Below are positions 53,040-63,340 of a stretch of DNA of 64,000 bases, one piece after another. A model generated the notes under the pieces. The model saw only the letters and a program-made list of their open reading frames with translations, did no database searches and was not told the DNA's origin. Origin of the DNA: Limnephilus marmoratus (Eukaryota; Arthropoda; Insecta; Trichoptera; Limnephilidae); NCBI GenBank assembly GCA_917880885.1, contig OU862916.1:49822831-49886830 (forward strand). The letters run 5' to 3'. Position numbers and translations under genes: made by a program. Position 1 is the first letter of the stretch; each line of letters begins with the position of its first letter.

Positions 53040-53320
53040 CAGGGTGTCCGGGGGTAAAGTGCACAAACCTCGGGAGATGATTCTGCATGATGGTAGAAGT
53101 AAAAAAGATAAAAAACTTTTTTCGAAATTCCAATTACTTTTTTACCACACAAAAATACCTTTCTGCAGAAGAATATTATTTTTTCAATATAAACAATTGA
53201 CTTTTTACCCGTAAACTACCTTTATACGTTGGAATTTCGAAAAAGTTATGTATCTTTTTTACTTGTACTTTCAAGTAGAATCACTTCCGAAGTTTGTGCA
53301 CTTTACCCCTTGACATCCTG
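53040..53320. mobile_element. Mariner-type MITE with CAGGGTGTC ends
   Basis: TA (53038-53039), then CAGGGTGTCCGGGGGTAAAG, TGCACAAACCTCGG; the right end is CCGAAGTTTGTGCACTTTAC, CCCTTGACATCCTG, then TA (53321-53322). Terminal repeats of about 35 bp with mismatches, TA target and CAGGGTGTC start are typical of mariner-derived MITEs in insects. There is no transposase; 281 bp. Confidence 0.85.
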
Positions 53321-53427
53321 TATAATTTATTTCACCTTTCTACGAACCGATGAATATTAAAGTAATACATTTGTTGCAATATAACAAAAACATTATTTAC
53401 CAAATAATCATTAGATACAATAATAAA

Positions 53428-54372
53428 TTATGTACACGGTTGACATTTGTCACATGAGAACGGGTTGCTTCTTCGAGTCGTTCTTGAGTTCAACATCTTG
53501 GCTGTGGAACGATTTGCCGGCCTGTGTTTCCGTCTTCCTACAACATGTATCTCTTAAGAGGGCATTACCAGAGAAAGCCGGAAATACGTCATTTTCAAAA
53601 AAGTTTTTAGACGTATTGACTCTTTTCCACAAAAAATTATAAATGGATTTCGAAAGATTGTTCTTTTATCTAGTGAAGTTATGTTATAAATTTTTAGAAT
53701 TTTTTTAAATTTTTAGTGTAATAAGGTTATTCCGTAGGTCGTTGGCAGATTTGTTAAATTTTCAAAAAAGTTTTTGTATTATACCACACCCATTTCAAAT
53801 AATGTAATCATGCAGTAAAATAAATCAATACATTATCTAGCAGAGTTATGTATTAGAATTTTAATTTTAGTTTCAATAAAATCATTAAAAAATATGTACG
53901 TACATGTGTTTCTTGACGAAAATTGGTCCATTTGTGTATTTATTTGCGCACTTACAAACTAACATTCTTATTAAATTTAGACATTATTGAAAAATGATAA
54001 ATACTTATAATCAAAAAATAACTACAAAAAGTACACTATTTTAATAGTTTTATCATCACGCCTTTCAGCATTTTTGGATGAAGGTATAAATTAAAGCTAA
54101 TTTGGATTGAAATAAATTCGATATTGAGTTATAATTTAAAAAAGCTGGTACGGAGAATAATTAATCTTTCTCATTGTAACCGCCCTGCACGATCGGAAGA
54201 ACAACTTTCGACGAAATGTGGATTTTCGTCCGCTGGCTGGTTAAACGCTCTTAAAGACCAATGTTCATTTCTTCCTCTCCTCATAAAGACCCTAAACACA
54301 GCAACTCAGATGACATAGGTCCTGAGGGAAATTATTTTCCTCATGGCCTGCTGTGTGGAGTTAATATAAAAA
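53428..54372 (+). mobile_element. LINE fragment (same family as 41363), interrupted by a TTAA element
   Basis: 53428-53553 matches LINE ORF2 (TGTACACGGTTGACATTTGT, then GGAACGATTTGCCGGCCTG) up to ACAACATGTATCTC. LINE sequence resumes at 54255 with AGACCAATGTTCATTTCTTC, the stem-loop GGTCCTGAGGGAAATTATTT and a short A-run. The gap is exactly the TTAA element copy B. Confidence 0.9.
53554..54254. mobile_element. TTAA-flanked non-autonomous DNA element, family 1, copy B
   Basis: TTAA (53554-53557), then GAGGGCATTACCAGAGAAAG; the end is CTGGCTGGTTAAACGCTC, then TTAA (54251-54254). Inserted in the LINE: removing the element and one TTAA restores CTC-TTAA-AGACC, matching CTC-TTCA-AGACC in the intact LINE at 41943-41954. 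This proves the ends and the TTAA duplication. Confidence 0.9.
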
Positions 54373-55314
54373 AAATATGTTACTAATTACGCGGAATGTG
54401 TAATCCGTTTTCCGCCATTGGAAGTCAATCAAAATGTGAAAACATTTAAAATCGGAAATAATGACGAAAAAAGACATGCATATCGCACGCTCAACACACT
54501 CGAGTGAAAAACCTTTCACATGTAATATACTCGCATTTCAAGGATGAACTCAACCGCCAGAAGCAGTGGTGTGTGATGTTCTAGGTAACTGATGATAATT
54601 GAGTAAATAAAATTCGTTCGAAATGAGAAAAATGCGGTCTCATTGACTTATGAGTCCTTATGACATATCCTGAAGGCATAACGCCCCCCGCGGCAGTTCC
54701 ACATGTCCTCTAACGCTCGAACATTACCGAATTAATGGAACATTACTCGAATTCCGTCTCCCGGCTGATGGGCTCAATTATCATAAAAATACTTGGCTCG
54801 GTTATTTATTACCTATGAAAATGTATTAAGTGTCGATAATTTGGGTGTACGTGATCCCACAATGTGGAATGGTGCCGGCCGATTTCCATCTCGAGAGATT
54901 TGAGGAGTGGATAAATCATACGGAGCTTTTTCGAGGCGCACGCTTAGGTACCTACCTAGCCGAGGATTAAAACATTGCCAGTTGTTTAAATTATAATCAG
55001 AATAATTTTTTAAAATCAACGTTCGATACTTAAATACTGAACGAATCATCGGAATGCTTTTTTGCAATTCTATATTGTGAAAACATGGAATGAACGATAT
55101 TATTAATTTATTAAAATTTAAATATTAATTTAGTTAGTCAGATTATTGAACAAAGAGAAAACCATTTCAAACAACAATAATTCGGTAGTCTCGATAATTC
55201 GACTAGGATTATGAGAGAACTTTATGCGAGTGTTATGAAATCAAATATAAAAACTACTAATACATTAAATTATTCCACATCTGAAAGAGGAAAAAATCGG
55301 TTCCATGACAATTG
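54373..55314. other. Apparently single-copy sequence
   Basis: GC-richer patches near 54680-54760 (CGCCCCCCGCGGCAGTTCC). No repeat partner; an 84-codon minus-strand frame (55067-54813) has no motif. Possibly regulatory. Confidence 0.3.
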
Positions 55315-55599
55315 ATCCCGGAAAGTCGACATCCCTCCATACTTATCTACAACTAACTGGTCCACGGCATGCGTTGCAATGCCAAATACATTTTTTCTCC
55401 CTGAATCACATTTCCCGTGCGTCCCCGATCTCCTCCCGCATACCCTTTCTAGCTAGCTTTATAAATTATAGTCTATGTCACCCGGGGATAGTGTGGCTTC
55501 CCAACAGTCAAAGAATTTTTCAAATCGGTTTAGTAGTTTCGGAGCCTATTCAATGCAAACAAATAATCAAATCATTCCTCTTTATAATATTAGCATAGA
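55315..55599 (-). mobile_element. Helitron-like 5' part
   Basis: The minus strand starts TCTATGCTAATATTATAAAG (TC at 55599-55598), followed by GATTTGATTATTTGTTTGCA and, on the plus strand, AATCGGTTTAGTAGTTTCGG and CATATTCAATG-type words that are widespread in moth genomes. The 3' CTAG end is missing. Confidence 0.7.
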
Positions 55600-56929
55600 T
55601 ATGCAGTCGGTTTAGGGACAATACGGTATACCTAGATATACATATGTATAAAACATGTTTTCATTAAAATGCACCAAGGAAAAATTAGTTGTCTATCCCA
55701 GCAAGTACGAGTATAAGTACGACAAATCGACAATGTAAATAAATTCGTTTGATATCGATACCAATTTATTAAATGTATTTTTGAAGTCGATTTTAGGTTT
55801 GAAATTGGAAAATAATGCACAAAAATTAATAATTTCGGGAGCCAACTGTCGGATCACCGAAAACAACACCCTCACCACTATATTAAAGAGATCGAAACCG
55901 CTGACGTGAGACTTATTTGTTTAATATTCAATTCACCTATTACTTTCTCAATCTGAATAGCCATTTCTTACTCTTCATTTTATAAACTATACTCCATCTT
56001 CCATATTATCAGACCAGATTCTTTTTCAGCAATACGGAATTCCTACATTACCATTCCACTAAACTTACTACACTAGACCAATATAAGACATTCACACGCT
56101 TTGCCAAGTAACTTTAACCACTCAGTAAAAAATATTCGAAGCATCGGTTCTTATGATTTCATCAGTGTGAGATGAGATAGATTTTTTTGTCTTGGTTCCA
56201 TGCTAGTGCTCCATTGCAGCAGCCGCACTTTGTGGGTTACTTATTTCGATGATTGAATTTATATGGAATAATTTATTCGCGATTGATTTTTGATGAGGCT
56301 ATGGAAAGATGCTGTGAATTGATTGTTTTGCTTGAATAAGAAATAATATCAGTGTGAATACAGAAGTAAGATCACTAGGTTCGTGTTTATATTTTTGTTA
56401 TGCTTTGATAGCTAGGAAATGTACGAGTTCAGACTTAAACAACCAGAAATGGAGCCAATTTAAAGATCAGAAAAAAGTTAACCCATTTGAAAAACAAAGT
56501 TTTTTTTACCATAACACATCTATTTTCAAAATATAAAAAAATACTTTTTGAAGTTTAAAAGACATTTGGCATAAGGCAAAATGAAGCAATAATAATGTAG
56601 GAAGTAACTAGGAGAGTCAAGAAGAGTTGAGAAGAAGCACGAAGAATAGAGAAACCCAGAAGAAGCAAGAAGAACCGAGATCAAGCTAGAAAATATAAGG
56701 AGAGACCAGAAGAACCAGTAAAAGGCAAGGAAAAAGAGAACACAAAGAAAGGAAAAAACAAGCAAACAAAATAAAGATCAATCAATTCCTTTATTCCTGC
56801 CCATCCTAAATTCCAATATTGGCTTATTAGGTTGCCATGTATACCGGTCGATGAAACTCCAACCTCTTTCCTATCCTCAGAGCACGTGTTCCAAGTCCTA
56901 ACAAATCAGTGCCCCCTGGTATACCGGTC
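55600..56929. other. Unrecognised sequence with a purine-rich patch
   Basis: Positions 56590-56770 are purine-rich (AAGAAGCA, GAGA, AAAGGAAA words) on the plus strand. No gene and no shared repeat. Confidence 0.35.
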
Positions 56930-57045
56930 TTGCCACGACAGGAGTGCTCCTGGCTGGGGTGATACATTCGTATAATATTTTGACTGAGGATTGAACCATC
57001 CAACCCAGGAACCACGCAACCAATTGAGCCAAAACCCAATTGGAT
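56930..57045 (-). mobile_element. tRNA-like SINE remnant
   Basis: Minus strand: TTTTGGCTCAATTGGTTGCG as A box/D arm, and TGGATGGTTCAATCCTCAGT as B box. The body (CCAGCCAGGAGCACTCCTGT) is not shared with the other SINEs here. Confidence 0.5.
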
Positions 57046-57699
57046 AAGACTGACATTATTTCATTTATTATTCGCTGTAATGTCATCGAATTTCACATAA
57101 ATTTGTGCGCATATGTTTGCGTGATTGCCACCATAAGTCGATATAATGCATTGCCATCGATAATGAGTCTGTCTGCCGAGTTTCAGCTCAATCGGATGTC
57201 GGAAAGTGGGTTAATTTCCACATCCAAGATTCCAATCAACCAAGAAAACAAATACTATTTAAATTGACCAGTTTTCCGCTTACACCACTAGTTTCCATTA
57301 CATCATGTATAGTGACTTCTGCAAAATTAGTTTTTAAAACCAACCGGGAATTTAAATCAAATCGTTTCATGTCTGCAGAGTGGAAAGTTCTCAGCTGTTT
57401 AAAAATGCAATAAAAATCCGACATAAATCACACGACAACCCCCGATACAACTACTGAACTGGGTACCGCCGTAGATAGGTATTGCGCCTGCAACCACGAC
57501 TATTCGTGTGACATGGCACTAACTGAAAATCGATCCCAAACCCACATTTCCACTTACATTTTTATCCTTTTTAAGCACATTTAAAAGACAGTATATTAAT
57601 GTGATATTCAAAATCAAACGTTCACAAATAATGTCTGTCGTTTTCTGGTTTAATTATATAGTATATTTGAAAGCGTGCATTCAAAAAACGATGAATGCT
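57046..57699. other. Unrecognised sequence
   Basis: Short frames only; no repeat partner. Around 57455-57540 the DNA is GC-richer. Confidence 0.3.
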
Positions 57700-57865
57700 A
57701 TGAAAGAAAGAAAAAAATATTCCCGGGTTAAGAACAATCTGATCAAGCCTGAATGATCTGTTGCCTTTTGATGGAGAACTTTTCTACCCGCGGATTGAAC
57801 CCGCGTCGCAACGCCAGGATGTGAAGCCGACGCTTTGGACTTCTCAACTACAAACCGGTTGCTGC
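57700..57865 (-). mobile_element. tRNA-derived SINE, subfamily 3, copy 2
   Basis: Minus strand: head GGTTTGTAGTTGAGAAGTCC, B box CGGGTTCAATCCGCGGG, body ending AACCCGGGAATATTTTTTTC. The tail (AAAGAAAAAAATATTCCCGG on the plus strand) corresponds to that of 27385-27580. Confidence 0.6.
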
Positions 57866-58984
57866 ATTTAACGTATCTGTAAGCTAAGACATAGCTTTTG
57901 TCGATATTGTAGTTATCAGTGCAAGATGTAATTTGGTCAAATCGTCTTAAGCAAACGAGAGCCACATAATATTACGTTGTCTGTAAGTATATGACCGGTG
58001 TGTGGCCAAACAGCAAATATTGCCAGTTTGAACAAATTGTTTTAGGCCACAAAATAGAACAGTTCTTGTTTATTTAAAATCAAATAAATTAATTTGCAAA
58101 GAATTACACCCCTGAAAATAGTATTTTGTACCTACCTATTCATTTTTCAAATATTGTGTGCTGAAACATACGTACGACATGGGTGTTACTTTCTATTACC
58201 TAGGTCCATATTTTATACAAAATATATCTCACGTATCAGCGGAGTGCGGTCATATTTCATCCCCAGATGCGAATGAATCCAAATGACTCTGAAAACCACC
58301 TCCCGGACGCCCGCGCCGCGACGCCCGCGCCCAGCGCGTTTGACATATATCTATCAGTGTTTGCCCAGTGCCCCGGGGCCCAGTATAATAATTTCTCGCC
58401 TCAATATCCGTTTTGGGTTGGATAGTTTGCATATCAGATGGATGGATGGGGTCTCGCGTGGGGCGGACCTCCCCCCGGTAGGTACTTAAAGAAATTGTGT
58501 TTGAACAGCGAAATGGAATGGAAGTTTTTTTCTCTTTGCCGATGGAAATTTAGGGTCACGATGTTATTATCGCTGTTCGATATGTGTATAGGGCGTGGGC
58601 GCCGGTTCTGAGAAAGAAAAATCTTACAACATTTCAGTTTGAGGAGAATAGAGTGTTACACGCCATACATATTGTCCTTAAAACTTACCAAATGAACAAT
58701 TCAAACTGAAGTTTTTGTGACTATCGACTGTAGAGTGAAACTCTTCTGCAATGTCCTCGGCGATTTGAACTTGTTAATAATCACACAACGCCGAGCCCAC
58801 AATACTAATACATGCATCACAAATGCATAAGGGCAGTTTTTGAGTTGGGTGAAGTGTTTACTTTTTAATTTTGAAGTGTAAGAAGGTTGTTCCAATCAAT
58901 GTAAAACATCACTGAAAAAGAAGATAATATCGATAATTCTAAATAAAAATATGAAAAAAAGAATAAGATACATAAAAATTAAAA
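57866..58984. other. Apparently single-copy region with a GC-rich patch
   Basis: 58283-58480 is GC-rich (GGACGCCCGCGCCGCGACGC; GTGCCCCGGGGCCCAG) and open on both strands without domains. No repeat partner. Possible regulatory or conserved non-coding DNA. Confidence 0.3.
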
Positions 58985-59085
58985 GCTAACGGTTGCAACT
59001 GGGATTCAAACCCAGGATCTCTCGTCTTACCGGGAAAACGCCTTAACTAATTCTGCCACTCGAACCTCTTTTTTTAAGTAAATTT
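58985..59085 (-). mobile_element. tRNA-derived SINE, subfamily 2, inverted copy
   Basis: Minus strand: GTGGCAGAATTAGTTAAGGC (A box), GTCTTACCGGG-type anticodon region, CCTGGGTTTGAATCCCAG (B box), then TTGCAACCGTTAGCTTTTAA. It pairs with the opposite copy at 59245-59345. Confidence 0.75.
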
Positions 59086-59244
59086 TGCTAATCTCATATT
59101 TCAAATTCAGAATTAACAATATCATCTCAGACAATTTTTTCCCATATTTTGGCAGCTACCTTTTCAGATGATAACAAACTGGTTTATAATCTAGATTAGA
59201 TAGTGCCTCGGATGTTGATTGATATGAAATTGACAAGCATGACT

Positions 59245-59345
59245 TAAAAATAAGAGTAGTGGTTGAAGTGGTTAAGGCGCTTGTCCCAGTAAAACGAGAG
59301 ATCCTGGGTTCGAGTTTCAATTGCGAGTATTAGCTTTTTATTTAT
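59245..59345 (+). mobile_element. tRNA-derived SINE, subfamily 2
   Basis: GTAGTGGTTGAAGTGGTTAA, GGCGCTTGTCCCAGTAAAAC, B box CCTGGGTTCGAGTTTC, then ATTGCGAGTATTAGCTTTTT. Same subfamily as 58985-59085 but opposite in orientation, 160 bp away. Confidence 0.75.
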
Positions 59346-59945
59346 TACTTTTGCATATTTTTGTTTAGACTTCTATTTATTTTAGAAATCTGCCACAAGG
59401 TTCGTCGCAAATCTTCAGAAAAGTATTCTAATGACAATAGACTTAAAACTAAAGTCTGTATTGTGCAATTACAAATATCTTCATAGGTGATGTTTGATGA
59501 TTTAATAATGTTGTGCACTTGTGAAATGCTATACATTCATGCCCTTGTTTTTATTTTTAATTACACTAATAGCACAATATTTATACTTTCACAAAACATT
59601 TTCTTTTTAAACTTTCCTATATATTTTTATATTTGGTTTAAAACTTCCCCTAAAAATTTAATATTTTATGGTTTTATTTCACTTTTTGTTTTTTTTTTAA
59701 AACTTCAAATCATTTTATCTTAAATAAAGAACACCTAAATTTTATGTTTTATTCTTAACCCATAGAAATGTGATAATAATTACTGCTAAACCTACGCATA
59801 GGCTTTGCCTTTGTGGGAATTTTGGTCACACTACTTTTTCATTGTTATAATTGTTTCAACGACATGTACCAAAACATTCAATGAGAAAAACAAAAACAAA
59901 AAACAAAAAAAGATTTTCACTTCCCATTCAACGCATCGTGCCAAA
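59346..59945. other. A+T-rich stretch, nothing recognised
   Basis: Low-complexity A+T DNA with A-rich simple sequence near 59881-59912. Confidence 0.4.
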
Positions 59946-59959
59946 CATTCTTGTTAGAA

Positions 59960-60180
59960 TTTTCGTTATTTGTTTTTGGGGTGTTATGCCGTGTTGCGCT
60001 ACCTCCTTCTTTAGCCAACGTTTCGGACAGCGTCCATGTACATCTACCGGATCTGCCCTGATGATGGACACTGCAACGCTGTCCGAAACGTTGGCTAAAG
60101 AAGGAGGTAGCGCAACACAGCATAACACCCCCAAAACAAATAACGATAATACTTTTGGCCGTGAAAATCTTAAAACGTAT
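59960..60180 (+). mobile_element. Palindromic retroelement family P, copy 3 (best)
   Basis: Flanked by a perfect 14-bp direct repeat CATTCTTGTTAGAA (59946-59959 and 60181-60194). Starts TTTTCGTTATTTGTTTTTGG; left arm to GTTTCGGACAGCG (60032); centre; right arm is the complement (GCTGTCCGAAACGTTGGCTA to CATAACACC); tail ATACTTTTGGCCGTGAAAAT and CTTAAAACGTAT. Centre on the + strand: CTGATGA 60058-60064, stem GGACA 60066-60070 / TGTCC 60080-60084, GAAAC 60085-60089, and GCCAACGT 60014-60021 able to pair with ACGTTGGC 60088-60095. Open frames on both strands are palindrome translations. Confidence 0.9.
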
Positions 60181-60461
60181 CATTCTTGTTAGAAGCTTAA
60201 AAATATTTTCTGATCAGATAAAGTCTTTTGGAAAACTGTTCTCTCAAAAGAAAAGCGAACACGAACTGCCGTAGTAATTATTTAGAAATCGCCAATACTT
60301 ATAATTACCTTTGGTCTTGTCGTAAACCGGGGTGCCCAAAAGAGCAGTCTCAACCCCATTATGTATATTTTCGTCGCCTTTGTTTTTACAGTTTCTTGTT
60401 ACGCCATACCCTCCGTCACTAGCCGTGAAATATGTGTTTGTCTTTTTTCCTTCCTGGGCAG

Positions 60462-60563
60462 AGCTTTTTTTATGAGGCGCCTTATTGGATATTATCCTCT
60501 GTGGCGATGGCGATACAGACCAAATTTGAATATTTTAACGGGCAGCGTGAATTCTGATTTTGG
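60462..60563 (+). CDS. Weak candidate internal exon
   Basis: It is bounded by a strong acceptor, TCTTTTTTCCTTCCTGGGCAG (CAG ends at 60461), and a donor GG|GTGAGT (GT at 60564-60565). Length 102 nt. One frame is open through both sites (MRRLIGYYPLWRWRYRPNLN, then ILTGSVNSDF); another reads FFYEAPYWILSSVAMAIQTK and meets TGA at 60555-60557. Not repeated in the window. There is no family match and the strand is supported only by splice signals, so chance is quite possible. Confidence 0.22.
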
Positions 60564-63084
60564 GTGAGTTTTCGCCGTTTTACATGGGCTTGTCACCGCG
60601 CGCGTGATCCCACACATCCTAGGTAGACTTATCCAGGCGATAGTTTCATAATGATTGTAATATATTCGACAGAGCAAATATTATTACCTCATATTGTCCG
60701 GGCACTAGAAGATACTATATGTATATGGAGTTTTTTGAGAGAGGACGCCATTTTTTTTCTTCTTTGGTAATTTATCGGGTCGATTTTATAATTTTTCAAC
60801 TTCATTTTTCCTTCTTCAAAGATTTTTTATGCTATCCATAGTGATAAAACGTAAAATACCAAAGTTTCTTCGAGTTTCGGGTGAACAGTATTCTTTCCCA
60901 TACGGTGGAAAGACCCAGCAGGTGAAAATACTCCATAGTTCTAGTTTGATCCCATAATTATTTTTGCTGGTTGTGCGGGTCAATCAATAACTTTACAACA
61001 TCGAATCGATAGGCGTAACTCCGATAATTTTATATCGATGTTTCGAGTATGGCTTCACTGTTGACAGCCGAACTGATATTGACAAGGAATAATTAGGAAA
61101 TCGATATACGCTGGCAACACTGGTGGTGTTTTCCATGAATTGAAATTCTGAAACGTCAAACGCCAAACAATTACGTAAAAATATTAATAAACTGCCAATA
61201 TTGAATTGAAATAGGTGCTAACCTAAATATGCATTGGCAGTCCGCATTAACTTTTTGACACTATACGGGAAATAATTAGTTAATGAGGTCTTTATTCATA
61301 TTTCATACGGTTTTTGTTTCTCCAATGAATGTTTCTTCGATGAATCATTTAGGTCTATGGACCACGTATAGGTATGACTCATTTAATTCTAAGAGCTTCG
61401 TTAGTTCACCTCCATTCATTAATAAGGCAGTTTTTTTGCATAACGAACGACATTATTCAAAATGTTTTGAATATTGACTGTTTATCTGACACTCAGGAAT
61501 CGGAGGAGATCGGAATTTATATCAATTGTGGACCGTGCTCGCAAATATTGATAACTGACCACATGTATGGGAGTATATTATAGCCGTTGATACTCGTTTT
61601 TTTTCAGAATCAAATCTGAGAGAAAACTTAAATAATGTTTCATAAGGTTCTCAGCTTCTTTAGAAGTTACCAGCACGTGGGAAACATTTTTACTTACCAT
61701 AGAAATAATTAATTATTTAATAAATTTCAGTACCCACATGAATGTTGCCATCTCATTGAAAGTCGTTAATTAGGTCCTTCTATTTTATGTAAACTTACTG
61801 TCTTTTATATTTTAAATTCCTCAAATAATGAATGATCTAACCAGGAGACTAAAAAGAGGAAATTTAAATTAAAATAAATTAATTTCATGGATAAGTTTCG
61901 GATAAACGTTCTAATTAACAATTATCTAAAGAACAAAGTTCTACTCACGAAATCAAAATAAATTTTTAAAAAATCTGTCACTCTTCCGCTTTTAAAAATG
62001 CAGATCGATTCGAGTCAAATATACAAAGGCATTGTATGTTACACAGTACTATCAGAAGGGGTACGTCAAATAACACAATAGCCACAATAAGAAATAATAG
62101 AAGTGCAGCCATCTTGCTTGATTACAATTCGAATTTGGAACGTGATCTGTTTCCATGGAGACGAAAAAAAACAAATGGACCGACGACCGCACGCTCCCCG
62201 CTGTACCCTATAGGTACCTGCTACATCATCTGAATTAGAATTTTTCAATCTGTGGGTCGTGTAAAAGATTTGTTTTGACACACGTATTCGAAAAATTTTT
62301 CATTTTTCAGTTTCACATATCAGCAAAAAGTCTTGGGTGTAATCTATCAGTAGAATGTTTACTTTGTTATATAGGTATACCCAATCTTAAAAAAAAAACA
62401 AAAAATTCACTTTTAATTTTCCTCTTGAAAATTCTAAAGGTGCTTCTAAATAAAAAAAACGCACCTATGTCAATTAAATTCAGTTGAACAATTCTTGCAT
62501 GTTCAACGTATTTGATTTACGAATTTTAACTTTATGGGGGGGGGGGGTGCACAGTTTACACCCGCGCTGTGCAAGCGGGTTCCCCACAGAGCATCGGACC
62601 ATCCCTAAAAATTTTCTAGTAATTTGCAAAAATTTATCGCCCGTGGCGCTTTCTTCTTAACCCGTTTGTTTGTTTAGGAATAAATACATCCCAAAACACG
62701 TAATCGCGTTATACTTTCATAAGACCAAAACAAACGTCCCGAACGACCTTAAATTTTTAAATTTTAAAAGCTATATATCTCTCTTCCTCTCATGCAAACA
62801 TATGTACTTTTCTTTTAACCAGAAAGAGAACGAAATAATGCTTCTTATTGTCTTTGAAATATGAAAGCTTTCTTGCATAGATATTTTACAATCTCGATCC
62901 AAAGTGACGGTTTCAGAATTTATACGCGAAATCGAGGCTTCCGAGTTGTGCGGTGCGAATATATTGAACCAAGCAGACGGGTTAAATCTCCTTTTATCCG
63001 GAACCCGGAAGTTGTGAACCCAATAAACGATAACAATTTTACAATTTTTTAAACTTTTTATTCTAATATAAATAATATGAGTTA
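60564..63084. other. A+T-rich region, nothing recognised
   Basis: No shared repeats or domain-bearing ORFs. A G run of 13 (62536-62548) is followed by a hairpin-like GCACAGTTTACACCCGCGCT / GTGC stretch. Short frames throughout have no motifs. Confidence 0.35.
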
Positions 63085-63259
63085 GGGGTCATCCATTAAT
63101 CACGTGAGGCTCGAAAGGGGGGGGGTTCGGAAAAAATCACGAAATATCATGACGGGGGGGGGAGGGGGGTATAATGAGATATCACGTGTATTTATTTTTC
63201 GTGATAATATTCTGAAAATTTCAAAATACTTTGTACTTAAAAAAATACACGTGATTTGG

Positions 63260-63296
<37 letters not shown>

Positions 63297-63337
63297 AAAG
63301 TTGCTAAAAAAACATCACGTGATTAATGGACGACCCC
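63085..63337. mobile_element. MITE with GGGGTCNTCCATTAATCACG ends and a 30-G run
   Basis: Inverted ends GGGGTCATCCATTAATCACG (63085 on) and CGTGATTAATGGACGACCCC (63318-63337) with TTA on both sides (63082-63084, 63338-63340) as probable target duplication. The interior has G runs at 63119, 63155 and a run of 30 G at 63263-63292. Short Gly-rich frames over it are artefacts. This end type is known to me from many arthropods. Confidence 0.85.
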
Positions 63338-63340
63338 TTA

